This document shows positions 51,402-59,807 of a DNA stretch of 64,000 nucleotides, one piece after another. The notes below the pieces were generated by a model. It saw only the letters and a list, made by a program, of their open reading frames with translations. It was not told the origin of the DNA and did not search any database. Where the stretch lies: positions 1 to 64,000 of the forward strand of contig NZ_BSDI01000026.1 in assembly GCF_027923225.1 (NCBI RefSeq), given 5' to 3'. This DNA comes from Phytohabitans aurantiacus. Its GTDB lineage: Bacteria > Actinomycetota > Actinomycetes > Mycobacteriales > Micromonosporaceae. Numbering within the stretch: position 1 is the stretch's first letter; the number at the start of each line of letters is the position of its first letter. The position numbers and the translations under genes are program-made.

Positions 51402-52732
51402 CAAGGGAGCACGACCGTTACAAGATCCGGGCCGGCAGAGCCTCCGACGTGCGCGAACTCGCTCACCTGCACGCGTCGGTGCAGCTTCAGGCGGTGACAG
51501 GCGGGCAGCCGCACCCGGGCATCGCCGCCTGGGTCGAAGACCTCCTGGACGGTCACCCCTCGGTCGTACCCGACGACTTCCTGGTCGCCGAGGACACCAC
51601 CACCGGCCGGCCGGCTGCCAGCCTCGTCGGGCTACGGCAGGACTGGAGCCTGGCCGGCATCCCGCTGCCGGTGGCTCAGATCGAGCTGGTCGGCACCGCG
51701 CCGGAGCATCGCGGAAACAGGCTCACCGAACGGCTGTTCGCCCAACTGCACCAGCGATACGCGGACGACGGGGTGCCGCTCCAGGTCATCGAGGGAATCC
51801 CGTACTTCTACCGGCGGCTCGGCTACGACTACGCGCTGGCCAACGACGGCGCTCCGACGGTGCCCTCCGCCATGCTGCCGATCGCCGGCCACGGTCAGCC
51901 GGACAGCTCCGGCGGCACCCTGACGATGCGGCCGGCCACCGTCGCCGACGCGCCCGGCCTCGCCGGCATCGACGAGCGGCTCACCGGCGGCGACGCCCTG
52001 GTCTGCTCCCGGGACGCCGAGGCATGGCGGTACGAGATCGCCGGACGCCGCCTCGCGGACATCGCCCGGCGCGCGGTGGCCGTACTCGTGGACGGCGCGG
52101 ACGTTCGCGGATACCTGGTACACATCCCGCGGCTGTCCGGCACCGGCGAGCTGACCGTGGTCGCCGCGGCCTGCGATCGACCGGCTGACTGGCCGCGGGC
52201 CGCCGACGCCATGCACACGTACCTCGGTGACGCCGGCCGGCAGTACGAGGCCGCCGCGAAACAGCCGTTCACCGCGGCGCGCTTCCTGCTCGACCCGGAC
52301 CACCCACTGGCGCGGTACGGGCCGCCCGGCGTACCCAGGCGCCCCAGAGGCTGGTACGCCCGCACCGGCGACCCGGTCGGCCTGCTCGCCCGGCTGCGAC
52401 CGCTGCTGCGGCGCCGCTGGCAAGCGGCCGGCCTGCGATGGCCCGAGCCAACGCTGACCGTCGACATGTACGGCCACGCCGCCCGGCTGGAGTTCACCGG
52501 CGGTGAGCTGACGGCGGTCACGGCCACGCGCGGCACCGTCAGCCCATCCACCGACCCACAGACCCACGCCGCCATCCCGCCCGGCGCTCTGCTCCACCTC
52601 GCCCTGGGCTACCGCACCCTGCCAGAGGTGCTCGACGCCTGGCCGGACTGCCTGCTTCGCGACCGCCGCACCGAGCAGTTCCTCAGCACGGCGTTCCCCC
52701 GCGTACCGGTCCGGGTCTGGTCCCGCAACTGA
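51398..52732 (+). CDS. GNAT acetyltransferase, Eis-like
   Basis: 444 residues with the layout of Eis-type proteins: an N-terminal GNAT domain (about 8-150; acetyl-CoA loop VGTAPEHRGNRLTERL, slightly off the R/Q-x-x-G-x-G/A consensus), a second diverged GNAT-like domain (about 175-320) and an SCP2-like C-terminal domain (about 335-444). Such enzymes acetylate amines, including aminoglycosides. Whether this one does is unknown. Its ATG overlaps the AraC stop codon. Confidence 0.8.
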   Translation: MTREHDRYKIRAGRASDVRELAHLHASVQLQAVTGGQPHPGIAAWVEDLLDGHPSVVPDDFLVAEDTTTGRPAASLVGLRQDWSLAGIPLPVAQIELVGTAPEHRGNRLTERLFAQLHQRYADDGVPLQVIEGIPYFYRRLGYDYALANDGAPTVPSAMLPIAGHGQPDSSGGTLTMRPATVADAPGLAGIDERLTGGDALVCSRDAEAWRYEIAGRRLADIARRAVAVLVDGADVRGYLVHIPRLSGTGELTVVAAACDRPADWPRAADAMHTYLGDAGRQYEAAAKQPFTAARFLLDPDHPLARYGPPGVPRRPRGWYARTGDPVGLLARLRPLLRRRWQAAGLRWPEPTLTVDMYGHAARLEFTGGELTAVTATRGTVSPSTDPQTHAAIPPGALLHLALGYRTLPEVLDAWPDCLLRDRRTEQFLSTAFPRVPVRVWSRN

Positions 52733-52746
52733 CCGGCGAACTGGTT

Positions 52747-52830
52747 GTGTGGCCGCGGAGGGCGAGGCCGCGGGAGCAGCGGTCTCGCCCACGACGGGCA
52801 TCGCGGTAGCTCAAAGTCTGATCCTGAAAG
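52747..52830 (+). repeat. Dispersed intergenic repeat, copy B
   Basis: Shares GCGGAGGGCGAGGCCGCGGG, AGCAGCGG, CGCCCACGACGG, ATCGCGGTAGCTCAAA and GATCCTGAA with copies A, C and D. It lies between two convergent genes, right at their stop codons. Confidence 0.8.
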
Positions 52831-52843
52831 GCTCTTTAGAGCC
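52830..52843. terminator. Small hairpin at the stop of the membrane partner gene
   Basis: GGCTC-TTTA-GAGCC overlaps the stop codon at 52836-52838. It is short, and its role as terminator is uncertain. Confidence 0.35.
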
Positions 52844-53711
52844 GTTGACCGGCCTTCGCCGCGATCGCCCGCAGCCGGTCCGGATCGTCCTGGTCGGTCT
52901 GGAGCACCTCGACCCGGTCCTGGACCCGTATCACCGCCAGGAGCTCGACGCCGACGCTCTGGTTGCCGGGCAGGAGTTCGCCGGTGCGCGCGTCGACGCC
53001 GCGCGTCACGCGCCGGACCAGCAGTGACTGGTCGCCGGCGAAGTCCTGGTCCACGATGGTGGAGGTGTGCACGACCTTGCCCGGTCGCTCCTCGGTGGAG
53101 CCTTCACCGCCGTCGTAGCTGTATTCGCGGCAGGCCGTCACGACCTCGCGTGCGTCGGACACCACCTGTTTCGCGGCCGTCACCCCGGCGTAGCTCCTGA
53201 GCTCGGCGTGGACGTCGCCCTTCGTGGCGGTGTCCGCTCTCCGGGCAACGGTGTTGTGCCGCATCCAGGTGTAGCCGAGGAAGGCCCGCACCCCCAACCC
53301 GGCGTACGCCGCACACTGCTCCACCGCGAAAGGCCAGGCCGGGTACTCGCCGGGAGCGTAGGCATTCTCGTTGCCCAGTTCGTAGCCGGGGCCGACGTCC
53401 TGCGGCTGCAGGAGGATCTCCGGTCCGAACCAGCCAGCCGGCAGGCTCGCGGCCGGCCTGGAAGGCGAGTTGGGAGGCGAGCTGGCGGATGGCCCGTTTC
53501 CGCCAACCGGGTCCTCAGCCAGGCCACCACCCTGACCCGGCCCGGCCAGCAGCCACACCGACGCCACGACCAGCAGCGCGGCGACCGGCGCCGCCACGAC
53601 GTTGCGAATGGTGCGCCGCCGAGCCCTGCCGCGGATCTGGCCGGGTGCCAGCCAGTCCACCGCCGCGAGGTCGCGGGCCATCAGGTCGGGAAGCTTCGCG
53701 GGATCACGCAT
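52836..53711 (-). CDS. Membrane-anchored protein paired with ECF sigma factor (putative anti-sigma or sensor)
   Basis: 291 residues: cytoplasmic N terminus (about 1-35, Arg-rich), one membrane helix (VVAAPVAALLVVASVWLLAG), a Ser/Pro linker, then an extracytoplasmic domain (about 90-291) with FGPEILLQPQDVGPGYELG and conserved-looking Cys. It lacks the HxxxCxxC zinc motif of classic anti-sigma factors. ATG 53711 lies inside the end of the sigma gene (8-base overlap), so the two are translated together. An anti-sigma or signal-sensing role is inferred from this pairing. Confidence 0.7.
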   Translation of the reverse strand: MRDPAKLPDLMARDLAAVDWLAPGQIRGRARRRTIRNVVAAPVAALLVVASVWLLAGPGQGGGLAEDPVGGNGPSASSPPNSPSRPAASLPAGWFGPEILLQPQDVGPGYELGNENAYAPGEYPAWPFAVEQCAAYAGLGVRAFLGYTWMRHNTVARRADTATKGDVHAELRSYAGVTAAKQVVSDAREVVTACREYSYDGGEGSTEERPGKVVHTSTIVDQDFAGDQSLLVRRVTRGVDARTGELLPGNQSVGVELLAVIRVQDRVEVLQTDQDDPDRLRAIAAKAGQRL

Positions 53712-54201
53712 CAGCGGCCTCCTCGAGGTCGACGGTGAGCAGGCCGGCGAGCGCGCCGCGGCCGCGGGACAGGCGAGCCTTGACGGTGCCGACCGGCACC
53801 CCGGTCTCCCGGGCGACATCCGCGACCGGGAGACCCACCAGGTAGTAGAGAGCGAGGGCGACGCGCTGCTCCTCCGGCAGCCGGCGCATGGCCGCGACGA
53901 TCTCGACCGTGTCGGTGCTCGGAGCGGGCACCGGGTCAGCCGCGCCGTGCCGCAGGTAGGCCCGCGCCCGGCCGCGCAGGCTCCGCCACCGGCTCACCGC
54001 GATGCGGGAGGCGACCACCCGTACCCAGGACTCGGGGTCGTCGTAACGACCGACCGTCGACCAGCGCTGCCACGCACGGACGAACGCCTCCTGCACCGCG
54101 TCCTGCGCCTCGCCCAGGTCTCCGGTCAGCACGTACACGAACCCGAGCAGCCGTTGCCGGCTGCCTCGGTAGAACTCGTCGAACCCGTCGACGTCACTCA
54201 T
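53704..54201 (-). CDS. ECF RNA polymerase sigma factor, SigE-like actinobacterial group
   Basis: 165 residues: region 2 (about 10-75, GDLGEAQDAVQEAFVRAWQRW) and region 4 (about 105-158, LPEEQRVALALYYLVGLPVADVARETGVPVGTVKARLSRGRGAL). It directs polymerase to a small set of promoters when released from its partner. The downstream membrane-protein gene overlaps it. It is unrelated in detail to the sigma factor at 8532-9356. Confidence 0.92.
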   Translation of the reverse strand: MSDVDGFDEFYRGSRQRLLGFVYVLTGDLGEAQDAVQEAFVRAWQRWSTVGRYDDPESWVRVVASRIAVSRWRSLRGRARAYLRHGAADPVPAPSTDTVEIVAAMRRLPEEQRVALALYYLVGLPVADVARETGVPVGTVKARLSRGRGALAGLLTVDLEEAADA

Positions 54202-54276
54202 CGGCGCCTCCGCGAATGGGAACGGAGTACATACGCCTGGGCCAGCGGGTCCGGTTGCCTCCGACCACCAACCTTT

Positions 54277-54936
54277 TTACGGAGGTTGTGGGGCCAGTCC
54301 GTGCTGGTAGGCGTAGGTGACGGCCTGGGCACGGTCGCGGGCATCGATCTTGGCGAATAGATGGTTGATGTGGCTCTTGACGGTGCCTTCGCTGATGAAC
54401 AGGTGTGTGGCGATCTCGGCGTTGGACAGGCCGGTGGCTATGAGTGACAACACGTCGGCCTCGCGGGCGGTGAGCCCGTCCGGAAACCGCGCGGGCGGCG
54501 CCGCGGGGGTAGTGGTGAGGGCATCCACCAGGTGGTGTTGCACGGCCGGGTCGATGGCGGCCTGGTCGTCGGCCACGCGCCGCAACGCCTGCCGGATGTC
54601 GTCGCCGCTGGCGTCCTTGGTCAGGTAGCCGCGGGCGCCGGCGCGCAGGGCGTCGAGCACCGACCGGTCGTCGGAGTACGTGGTCAGGACGATCACCTTG
54701 CTGGCGGGCACCCGAGTGCCCAGTTGGCGGGTGGCCTCGACGCCGTCGCACCGGGGCATCCGCAGGTCCATCAGCACGATGTCCGGGCGCAGGTCTTCGG
54801 CCAGAGCGACCGCCTCCTCACCGTTGGCGGCGGTGCCGACGACCTCGACGCCGGCCAGCAGACCGAGTACCAGCGTCAACCCTTCCCGGACGACCCGCTG
54901 GTCGTCTGCGATCAGTACCCGGATCGGGGCGCTCAT
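54277..54936 (-). CDS. Two-component response regulator, NarL/LuxR type
   Basis: 219 residues: receiver domain (about 5-122) with acidic pocket DD11-12, phospho-acceptor Asp57 in VLMDLRMP and Lys in YLTKDAS, and a LuxR-type helix-turn-helix (about 150-210, LTAREADVLSLIATGLSNAEIATHL). Its start overlaps the kinase stop by four bases, so the two form a unit. The target genes are unknown. Confidence 0.95.
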   Translation of the reverse strand: MSAPIRVLIADDQRVVREGLTLVLGLLAGVEVVGTAANGEEAVALAEDLRPDIVLMDLRMPRCDGVEATRQLGTRVPASKVIVLTTYSDDRSVLDALRAGARGYLTKDASGDDIRQALRRVADDQAAIDPAVQHHLVDALTTTPAAPPARFPDGLTAREADVLSLIATGLSNAEIATHLFISEGTVKSHINHLFAKIDARDRAQAVTYAYQHGLAPQPP

Positions 54937-56132
54937 CGGGGCAGGTCCAGCGCGACCCGGAAGCCCGCGGACGTCGGGCCCGCCGCCAGCGTGCCGCCGA
55001 GAAGCTCAGCGCGCTCGCGCATGCCGGTCAGCCCGTACCCTCCCGTGGCGGCCGGTGGTGCCGTCGTGGGGCCGTCGCCCACCGCGAAGTCCTCGATCAC
55101 CAGGCGGACGCGGGACGGCTCGTACGCCACACGCAGCTCGACCCGGTCGGGGTGGGCGTGCCTGCCGATGTTGGTCAGCGCCTCCTGAGCCACCCGGTAC
55201 AGCGCCAAGCGGGCCTCGGAACCGAGCGGGTACGCGGTGCCGGCGACCGTCAACTCGCAGGGAATACGCCGATCCCGCTCGAACTGCGCCGCCAGCCCGG
55301 CGAGCCGCTCGGGGCCGGGCAGTTCGTCGTCGCGCAGCGTACCGATGGCCCGGCGCGCCTCGATCAGACCGGTCCGGCCCAACTGGTGTGCCCGGTCGAC
55401 GGCCTGCCGCAACCGCGGGTCACCCGGGTCGGCGGCGGCCAGCATGCGGGCGGCCTCCAGCTGCAGCATGAGCCCGGACAGGGCGTGCGCGAGTACGTCG
55501 TGCATCTCCCGCGCGAGCCGCTGCCGTTCCGCCAACCCCGCCGCCCTCGCCTGCGCCGCCCGGCTCTCGGTCAGCTCGACGAGGAGCCGCTCAGCCATCC
55601 GGTTGGCCTCGCTGAACCGGACGGCGAGGACCATCATCCCGTAGAAGGCGCCGAGCGTGATCGCGCTGAGCGCGGCCGTGGTGACCGGTCCGCCGCCGGC
55701 GGCCGCCACCACGAACGCCAGGATCACCACCGTCACGACGATCGCCAGGGCCGGCACATGTCCCCGGGACCGCGGCGCCAACAGCGACAGGCCCAGGAAC
55801 ACGCCGGCGATGGCCACCCCGTCGGGCTGGAGCCAGGCCAGCGCCGTCGACACGGCGAGCAGACCGGCCACGGCGGCGAGGTGACCGCGACCGAGGCGAC
55901 GCATCGTGGCCAGCGCGCCGAGCCCGGCCAGGACGAACCCCGCGAGCGCGAGCGAGACGGCCAGGCTCCGACCGCTCAGACCGGGACGCGGATGGCCCCG
56001 CAACACCGCCCACACCACAACGACCATGACCAGCGGTATCAGCGGACGCAGCCAGCGCACCATCGCTTCCCGCTGCGCCCGTGATGCGGCGAGGGCGGCG
56101 AGCATCGGCACGCTCGCCGATTCGGTGCTCAT
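54933..56132 (-). CDS. Two-component sensor histidine kinase, NarL-partner type
   Basis: 399 residues: about six N-terminal membrane helices (27-175) with almost no outside loops, a coiled segment, HisKA_3 with His211 in LAREMHDVLAHALSG, and an ATPase domain (about 300-399, EALTNIGRHAHPDRV and GYGLTGMRERAELLGG). Membrane-embedded sensing of this kind often detects envelope stress. ATG 56132 lacks a clear ribosome site, so the start is less certain. It is co-transcribed with the response regulator. Confidence 0.92.
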   Translation of the reverse strand: MSTESASVPMLAALAASRAQREAMVRWLRPLIPLVMVVVVWAVLRGHPRPGLSGRSLAVSLALAGFVLAGLGALATMRRLGRGHLAAVAGLLAVSTALAWLQPDGVAIAGVFLGLSLLAPRSRGHVPALAIVVTVVILAFVVAAAGGGPVTTAALSAITLGAFYGMMVLAVRFSEANRMAERLLVELTESRAAQARAAGLAERQRLAREMHDVLAHALSGLMLQLEAARMLAAADPGDPRLRQAVDRAHQLGRTGLIEARRAIGTLRDDELPGPERLAGLAAQFERDRRIPCELTVAGTAYPLGSEARLALYRVAQEALTNIGRHAHPDRVELRVAYEPSRVRLVIEDFAVGDGPTTAPPAATGGYGLTGMRERAELLGGTLAAGPTSAGFRVALDLPR

Positions 56133-56308
56133 GTCATGAACACTACGGCCGCGACCGCGCTGGCGGACCTGACCGTGGGTGGATGCCATACCACCCCAGG
56201 GTGGAGACCCAGGTTCCATCCCCGCGCCGATGCTCGCCGTGCGCCGGCGGGCGCACGATTTCAGACGGCGCCGCTGCGAGAGTCTGCCCATTCGAGAGTG
56301 AGGACGCC

Positions 56309-56698
56309 ATGGACACCCTGACACCGAACCACTTTCACCGCGTGAAGGTGCTCCTCGGCTGGTACCTCGGCATCAGCCTGGCCACCCTCGCGGCGATCGT
56401 CGCGCTCCGCCACGACGCGGCGGCGGTCAACACCGCGGTATGGGTACGCGGCACGATCGTCGCGGCCAGCGCCCTGCTCATGACCGTCGTCGCGAGCCGG
56501 GCGGGCAAGGGCTCGCGCTCGGCGTACCGGCGACTGCGTATCCTCTCCGCCGTCATGGTGGCCGCCATCGCCGCCGTTCTCGCGCTGCCCGGCACCTTCC
56601 CCCTGTGGCTCAAGGCCGAGCAGGTCGTCTGCGGCCTGCTCCTGGTAGCCGTCATCGCGACCGTCAACAGCAAGCGACTGCGGTCGGCGTTCCGGTGA
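56309..56698 (+). CDS. Small membrane protein of unknown function
   Basis: 129 residues with four predicted membrane helices (about 15-33, 44-62, 75-95, 100-118). No signature beyond hydrophobic pattern and a basic C terminus. ATG 56309 follows GAGGA by six bases. It is divergent from the histidine kinase, with 176 bases between that hold no other gene I can see. It could be a target or accessory of that kinase, which is speculation. Confidence 0.75.
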   Translation: MDTLTPNHFHRVKVLLGWYLGISLATLAAIVALRHDAAAVNTAVWVRGTIVAASALLMTVVASRAGKGSRSAYRRLRILSAVMVAAIAAVLALPGTFPLWLKAEQVVCGLLLVAVIATVNSKRLRSAFR

Positions 56699-56722
56699 CC
56701 GGGTCGACTGATCCGAGCTGAC

Positions 56723-56751
56723 GGGCCGGGCGTGCGTGGCACGCCCGGCCC
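56723..56751. terminator. Bidirectional terminator
   Basis: GGGCCGGGCGTGC and its exact complement (56739-56751) give a 13-bp stem with a 3-base loop, between the stop codons of the small membrane protein and the GH5-CBM2 gene. Confidence 0.85.
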
Positions 56752-56768
56752 CTACCCAGTGGTCCGGT

Positions 56769-58364
56769 TCAGCTGGCTGTGCAGGACAACGAGGGAACGC
56801 TGTTGGTGCCGTTCCACGACGCCAGGAACCCGAAGGTCGTACTGCCACCCGCGCCGAGAGAACCGTTGTAGGTGACGTTGCGGGCGGTCACCGTCGAGCC
56901 ACTGGAGGTCACGGTCGCGCTCCACGACTGCGTGACCTGCTGGCCGTTGGCGAACGTCCACGTCACCGTCCAACCTCCGATCGCGGAACTACCGGCCGTC
57001 ACCCGCACCTCGGCCTGGAAACCGCCCTGCCACTGACCGGTCACCGCGTACGACGCCGAGCAGGACCGCCCGCCCGGTGGTGGCGTGGTCGTCGCCGGCG
57101 GCGTGCTCGGCGGGGTGGTGGTCGGCGGCGGCGTGGTGACCGGCGGGGTGGGCGGTGTGCTGCCACCGACGCCGCTCATGATGGCGTCGATGATGCCCTG
57201 CTGGGTCACCGTGACAGCGCTCCGGTTGAACAGCCCGAACCCGTACTGCCCGTTGTAGCCGTTGTCCCAGTACGCGGTGGCCGCTCCGTATTTCTTGGCG
57301 GACGCCACCAGGGTGCGGGCGAAGTCCGCGCGATACCTGTTGTTCGTGGAGTCGAACGGCGTCTTGTCGATCGAGCCGTACTCACCGACGAATGCTGGAT
57401 ACCCTTGCACGACGAATCTGTCGTAGACCTTCTTCAGCTGCGCGTCCATGAAGTCCTGCTGTCCCCAGGTCGACTTCCGTGACGGGTTGGTCGCGGCCGG
57501 GCCCCACTGGGTGATGGTGGAGTTTTCCTCCCCGGTGAAGTCCCACGGGTCGTAGTAGTGAACGGAGATCATGATCCGCCGTTCGTTGCTCGGGATGGAG
57601 GAGGACCGGTACTGGTCGGTTGGCATCACGAAGCCGTAGTTGCCGGTGGTGTAGTCGATGTTGGTGTTCCAACCGGGGATGAGCAGCCATCTTGAGCTGT
57701 TGTTTCCGCCGGCTCTTCTTACCGTGTCGATGAAGATCTGGTTGTATGAATTGATGTTCGAGTAGCACGGCTGGGTCGGGTTGCCGTATTGGCCGTCGAA
57801 TTCCTCGTTCATTGATTCGAGGATCAGGTGGTCGTTGTAGGTTTGGAACCTGGTCGCGACCTGTTGCCAGACCTTCTGATACTTGTCTCGGATGGTCGTC
57901 TGATTGGCTGAATCGCAGATCAGCCAGGAGCCGGTGACGCTCTTGTAGCCGTCGCCATGCATGTTGAGGACCACATACATGCCCCGGTTGTACGCGTAGT
58001 TGACGACCTCCTGGATCCTGTTCAGCCAGGAGGAACTGACCGTGTAGTTCGGCCCGGCCCCTATGTGCGACAGGTAGGAGACCGGGATGCGGATCGTTCT
58101 GAAACCCGCCGCTCTCACTCTGTCGACAAAGGCTTGGGTGACCACCGGGTTGCCCCATGCCGTCTCGCTGGGGACTCCGTTGACGTTGGCTTCCAGCGAG
58201 TTGCCCAGGTTCCAGCCCGCCCCCATGTCGGCGACGAGCTGCGAGGCGTTCGCCTGGACCACCACATCGGCCGAGGCTCGCATCGTCACAGCGGACACAA
58301 ACCCGGCGGATGCCAACACGACACCGACGAAAGCGGATCCAACCTTCTTGACCCGGGAACGCAT
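56769..58364 (-). CDS. GH5 cellulase with C-terminal CBM2
   Basis: 531 residues: signal peptide (about 1-32), GH5 barrel (about 35-380) with acid/base Glu187 in ESMNEEFD and nucleophile Glu328 in FVGEYGSID, a TTPPPTTTPP linker, and CBM2 (about 430-531). GWNLGNSLEA and WDNGYNGQYGFGLF resemble subfamily-4-like endoglucanases/xyloglucanases; the subfamily is tentative. ATG 58364 follows GAGAGGGGA. It has the best consensus promoter of the window (58468-58496) and a palindromic site in its leader, which suggests strong, repressible expression. Confidence 0.93.
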   Translation of the reverse strand: MRSRVKKVGSAFVGVVLASAGFVSAVTMRASADVVVQANASQLVADMGAGWNLGNSLEANVNGVPSETAWGNPVVTQAFVDRVRAAGFRTIRIPVSYLSHIGAGPNYTVSSSWLNRIQEVVNYAYNRGMYVVLNMHGDGYKSVTGSWLICDSANQTTIRDKYQKVWQQVATRFQTYNDHLILESMNEEFDGQYGNPTQPCYSNINSYNQIFIDTVRRAGGNNSSRWLLIPGWNTNIDYTTGNYGFVMPTDQYRSSSIPSNERRIMISVHYYDPWDFTGEENSTITQWGPAATNPSRKSTWGQQDFMDAQLKKVYDRFVVQGYPAFVGEYGSIDKTPFDSTNNRYRADFARTLVASAKKYGAATAYWDNGYNGQYGFGLFNRSAVTVTQQGIIDAIMSGVGGSTPPTPPVTTPPPTTTPPSTPPATTTPPPGGRSCSASYAVTGQWQGGFQAEVRVTAGSSAIGGWTVTWTFANGQQVTQSWSATVTSSGSTVTARNVTYNGSLGAGGSTTFGFLASWNGTNSVPSLSCTAS

Positions 58365-58406
58365 AGGTATCCCCTCTCTTTCAAACTGATCGTCACGCTG
58401 AGTCGT

Positions 58407-58420
58407 TCGAAGCGTTTCGA
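58407..58420. promoter_or_regulatory. Palindromic operator candidate in the GH5-CBM2 leader
   Basis: TCGAAGCGTTTCGA is a 14-bp palindrome with one mismatched central pair, LacI-like with a central CG. It lies downstream of the predicted start of transcription, 42 bases before the ATG. Confidence 0.55.
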
Positions 58421-58467
58421 CGATGGGCCCCTGGGCGCTTCTTGGTGACGAGATTTGGGGTGGCTGA

Positions 58468-58496
58468 AGTATAGACACCTATACATGCAGCAACAA
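58468..58496 (-). promoter_or_regulatory. Strong promoter of GH5-CBM2, overlapping a divergent promoter
   Basis: Minus strand: TTGTTG (58491-58496), 17 bases, TATACT (58468-58473), near consensus. The region also contains the inverted repeat GTATAG-ACAC-CTATAC (58469-58484). Its other arm could serve as a -10 for the plus-strand gene at 58507. Confidence 0.7.
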
Positions 58497-58506
58497 GACT
58501 GTCCTG

Positions 58507-59796
58507 GTGACGATGACGACGATGGCGTTGCCCGTCCTGCGGTCGGTGCTGCCGGTTCTCCTGTCGGCCACGGTCATCGTGGCGTCCGGTGCCGCTCCGG
58601 CCGCCGCCTCCCCCGCCCCTGACCCTGTTCTGGCCACGCTGATGCCGGTGCCGGCCGGGCAGCTCACCGTCACCGCTGTCGACGCCGCGCCGCTGGGTGT
58701 AATCGCGGGAACGGCATCGGTGCAGGTCACGAACCCGGACGGGACCGTATCGACGGTCAGCACCCCGCAGCGTTGGGCGCGCGTCCCGCGGCTGGGGTGG
58801 GTCCGCCAGCCGCTCGCGCTGCCGGACGGCGCGACCTCCGGTGTCGTAGACGGGCTCACCAACGCCATCGAGGCGGCCGGCCGGGTCACAGTGGACGGTG
58901 TCTCGCGCGCCGTGCGCTGGTCGGCCAGTGGTTTGTCCTCGACGCTGATCGGTGACGCCGCCACGGGCGTGACCGCCGTCGGTCCGCACGGGCCGTGGGG
59001 CGTGGCGACCGACACCGCACAGTTGCCCGCGTCCGGGTACGCCGAATTGGTGACCCGCGACGGCACCCGCACGCTGCTCGCGGGTACACCCGAACTCGAC
59101 GCGGGCTACCGGCGCACCGTCGGCTCCATCGGCGGGCCGGCGACCGCGCTGGTGTGGGTCACCGACGGCGTGGGCATGGGCACCACCGCGCGGCCGGTCC
59201 TGTGGGTCAGCGGCGCCACGCAGCGCCTGCCCGTCGTCAGCTCCTACTTCCTCAGGTCGGCGTGCGTCTCACCGGTACTCGCCGACGGCAGCGTCGTCTC
59301 CAGCGGGTACACCATCGACGGCGGCACGGTCGCTCTTGTCATGGTGCGGCACGTGGGCGGGGTGCCGGGCACCAACGTCGAACTGTCGCGGGCCACCGCC
59401 GCTGGGCAACCGGTTGCTGGCCTCGCGTGCACCTCCGGGTTCAAGCCCGACAATCTCGCGGCCGACGGTGGCATCGCCGGGTTCGTGACCGACGCTGAGG
59501 GCACCCGCGCGGCGTACTGGAACGCCGCCAACGAACGCACTCTGGTCCCACTCGCGGCGGGCGAGCGCTCGGCGAAGGGCGTGGCGGTCGCCAACGGCGG
59601 CCGGATGGTGATTCAGGCCGAGGCCGAGGACGGCAGCGTCCGGCTTTCCTTGTGGCACAACGGTCTGCTCAGGTCACTCACCACACCCGACGGCTGGTCG
59701 GTCAGCTCGGTAGTCGAACTGACCGACCACCGCCTGCTCGTGGCGAACGTCCGGGACGCGTCCGGCGCCGTCCGGCCCGCCGTATGGGAACTGTGA
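58507..59796 (+). CDS. Secreted protein of unknown function
   Basis: About 425-429 residues. A signal peptide ends near AAPAAA, and then a beta-rich repeat pattern follows with recurring Val/Gly/Asp segments such as ADGSVVSSGYTIDGG, AADGGIAGFVTD and VAVANGGRMVI. This suggests a propeller of HAF/kelch-like blades. No catalytic motif is recognised. The start is uncertain: GTG 58507, ATG 58513 or ATG 58522, none with a good ribosome site. It is divergent from GH5-CBM2 and convergent with the GH35 gene (11-base gap). Confidence 0.65.
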   Translation: MTMTTMALPVLRSVLPVLLSATVIVASGAAPAAASPAPDPVLATLMPVPAGQLTVTAVDAAPLGVIAGTASVQVTNPDGTVSTVSTPQRWARVPRLGWVRQPLALPDGATSGVVDGLTNAIEAAGRVTVDGVSRAVRWSASGLSSTLIGDAATGVTAVGPHGPWGVATDTAQLPASGYAELVTRDGTRTLLAGTPELDAGYRRTVGSIGGPATALVWVTDGVGMGTTARPVLWVSGATQRLPVVSSYFLRSACVSPVLADGSVVSSGYTIDGGTVALVMVRHVGGVPGTNVELSRATAAGQPVAGLACTSGFKPDNLAADGGIAGFVTDAEGTRAAYWNAANERTLVPLAAGERSAKGVAVANGGRMVIQAEAEDGSVRLSLWHNGLLRSLTTPDGWSVSSVVELTDHRLLVANVRDASGAVRPAVWEL

Positions 59797-59807
59797 GCCA
59801 CTCGCCG

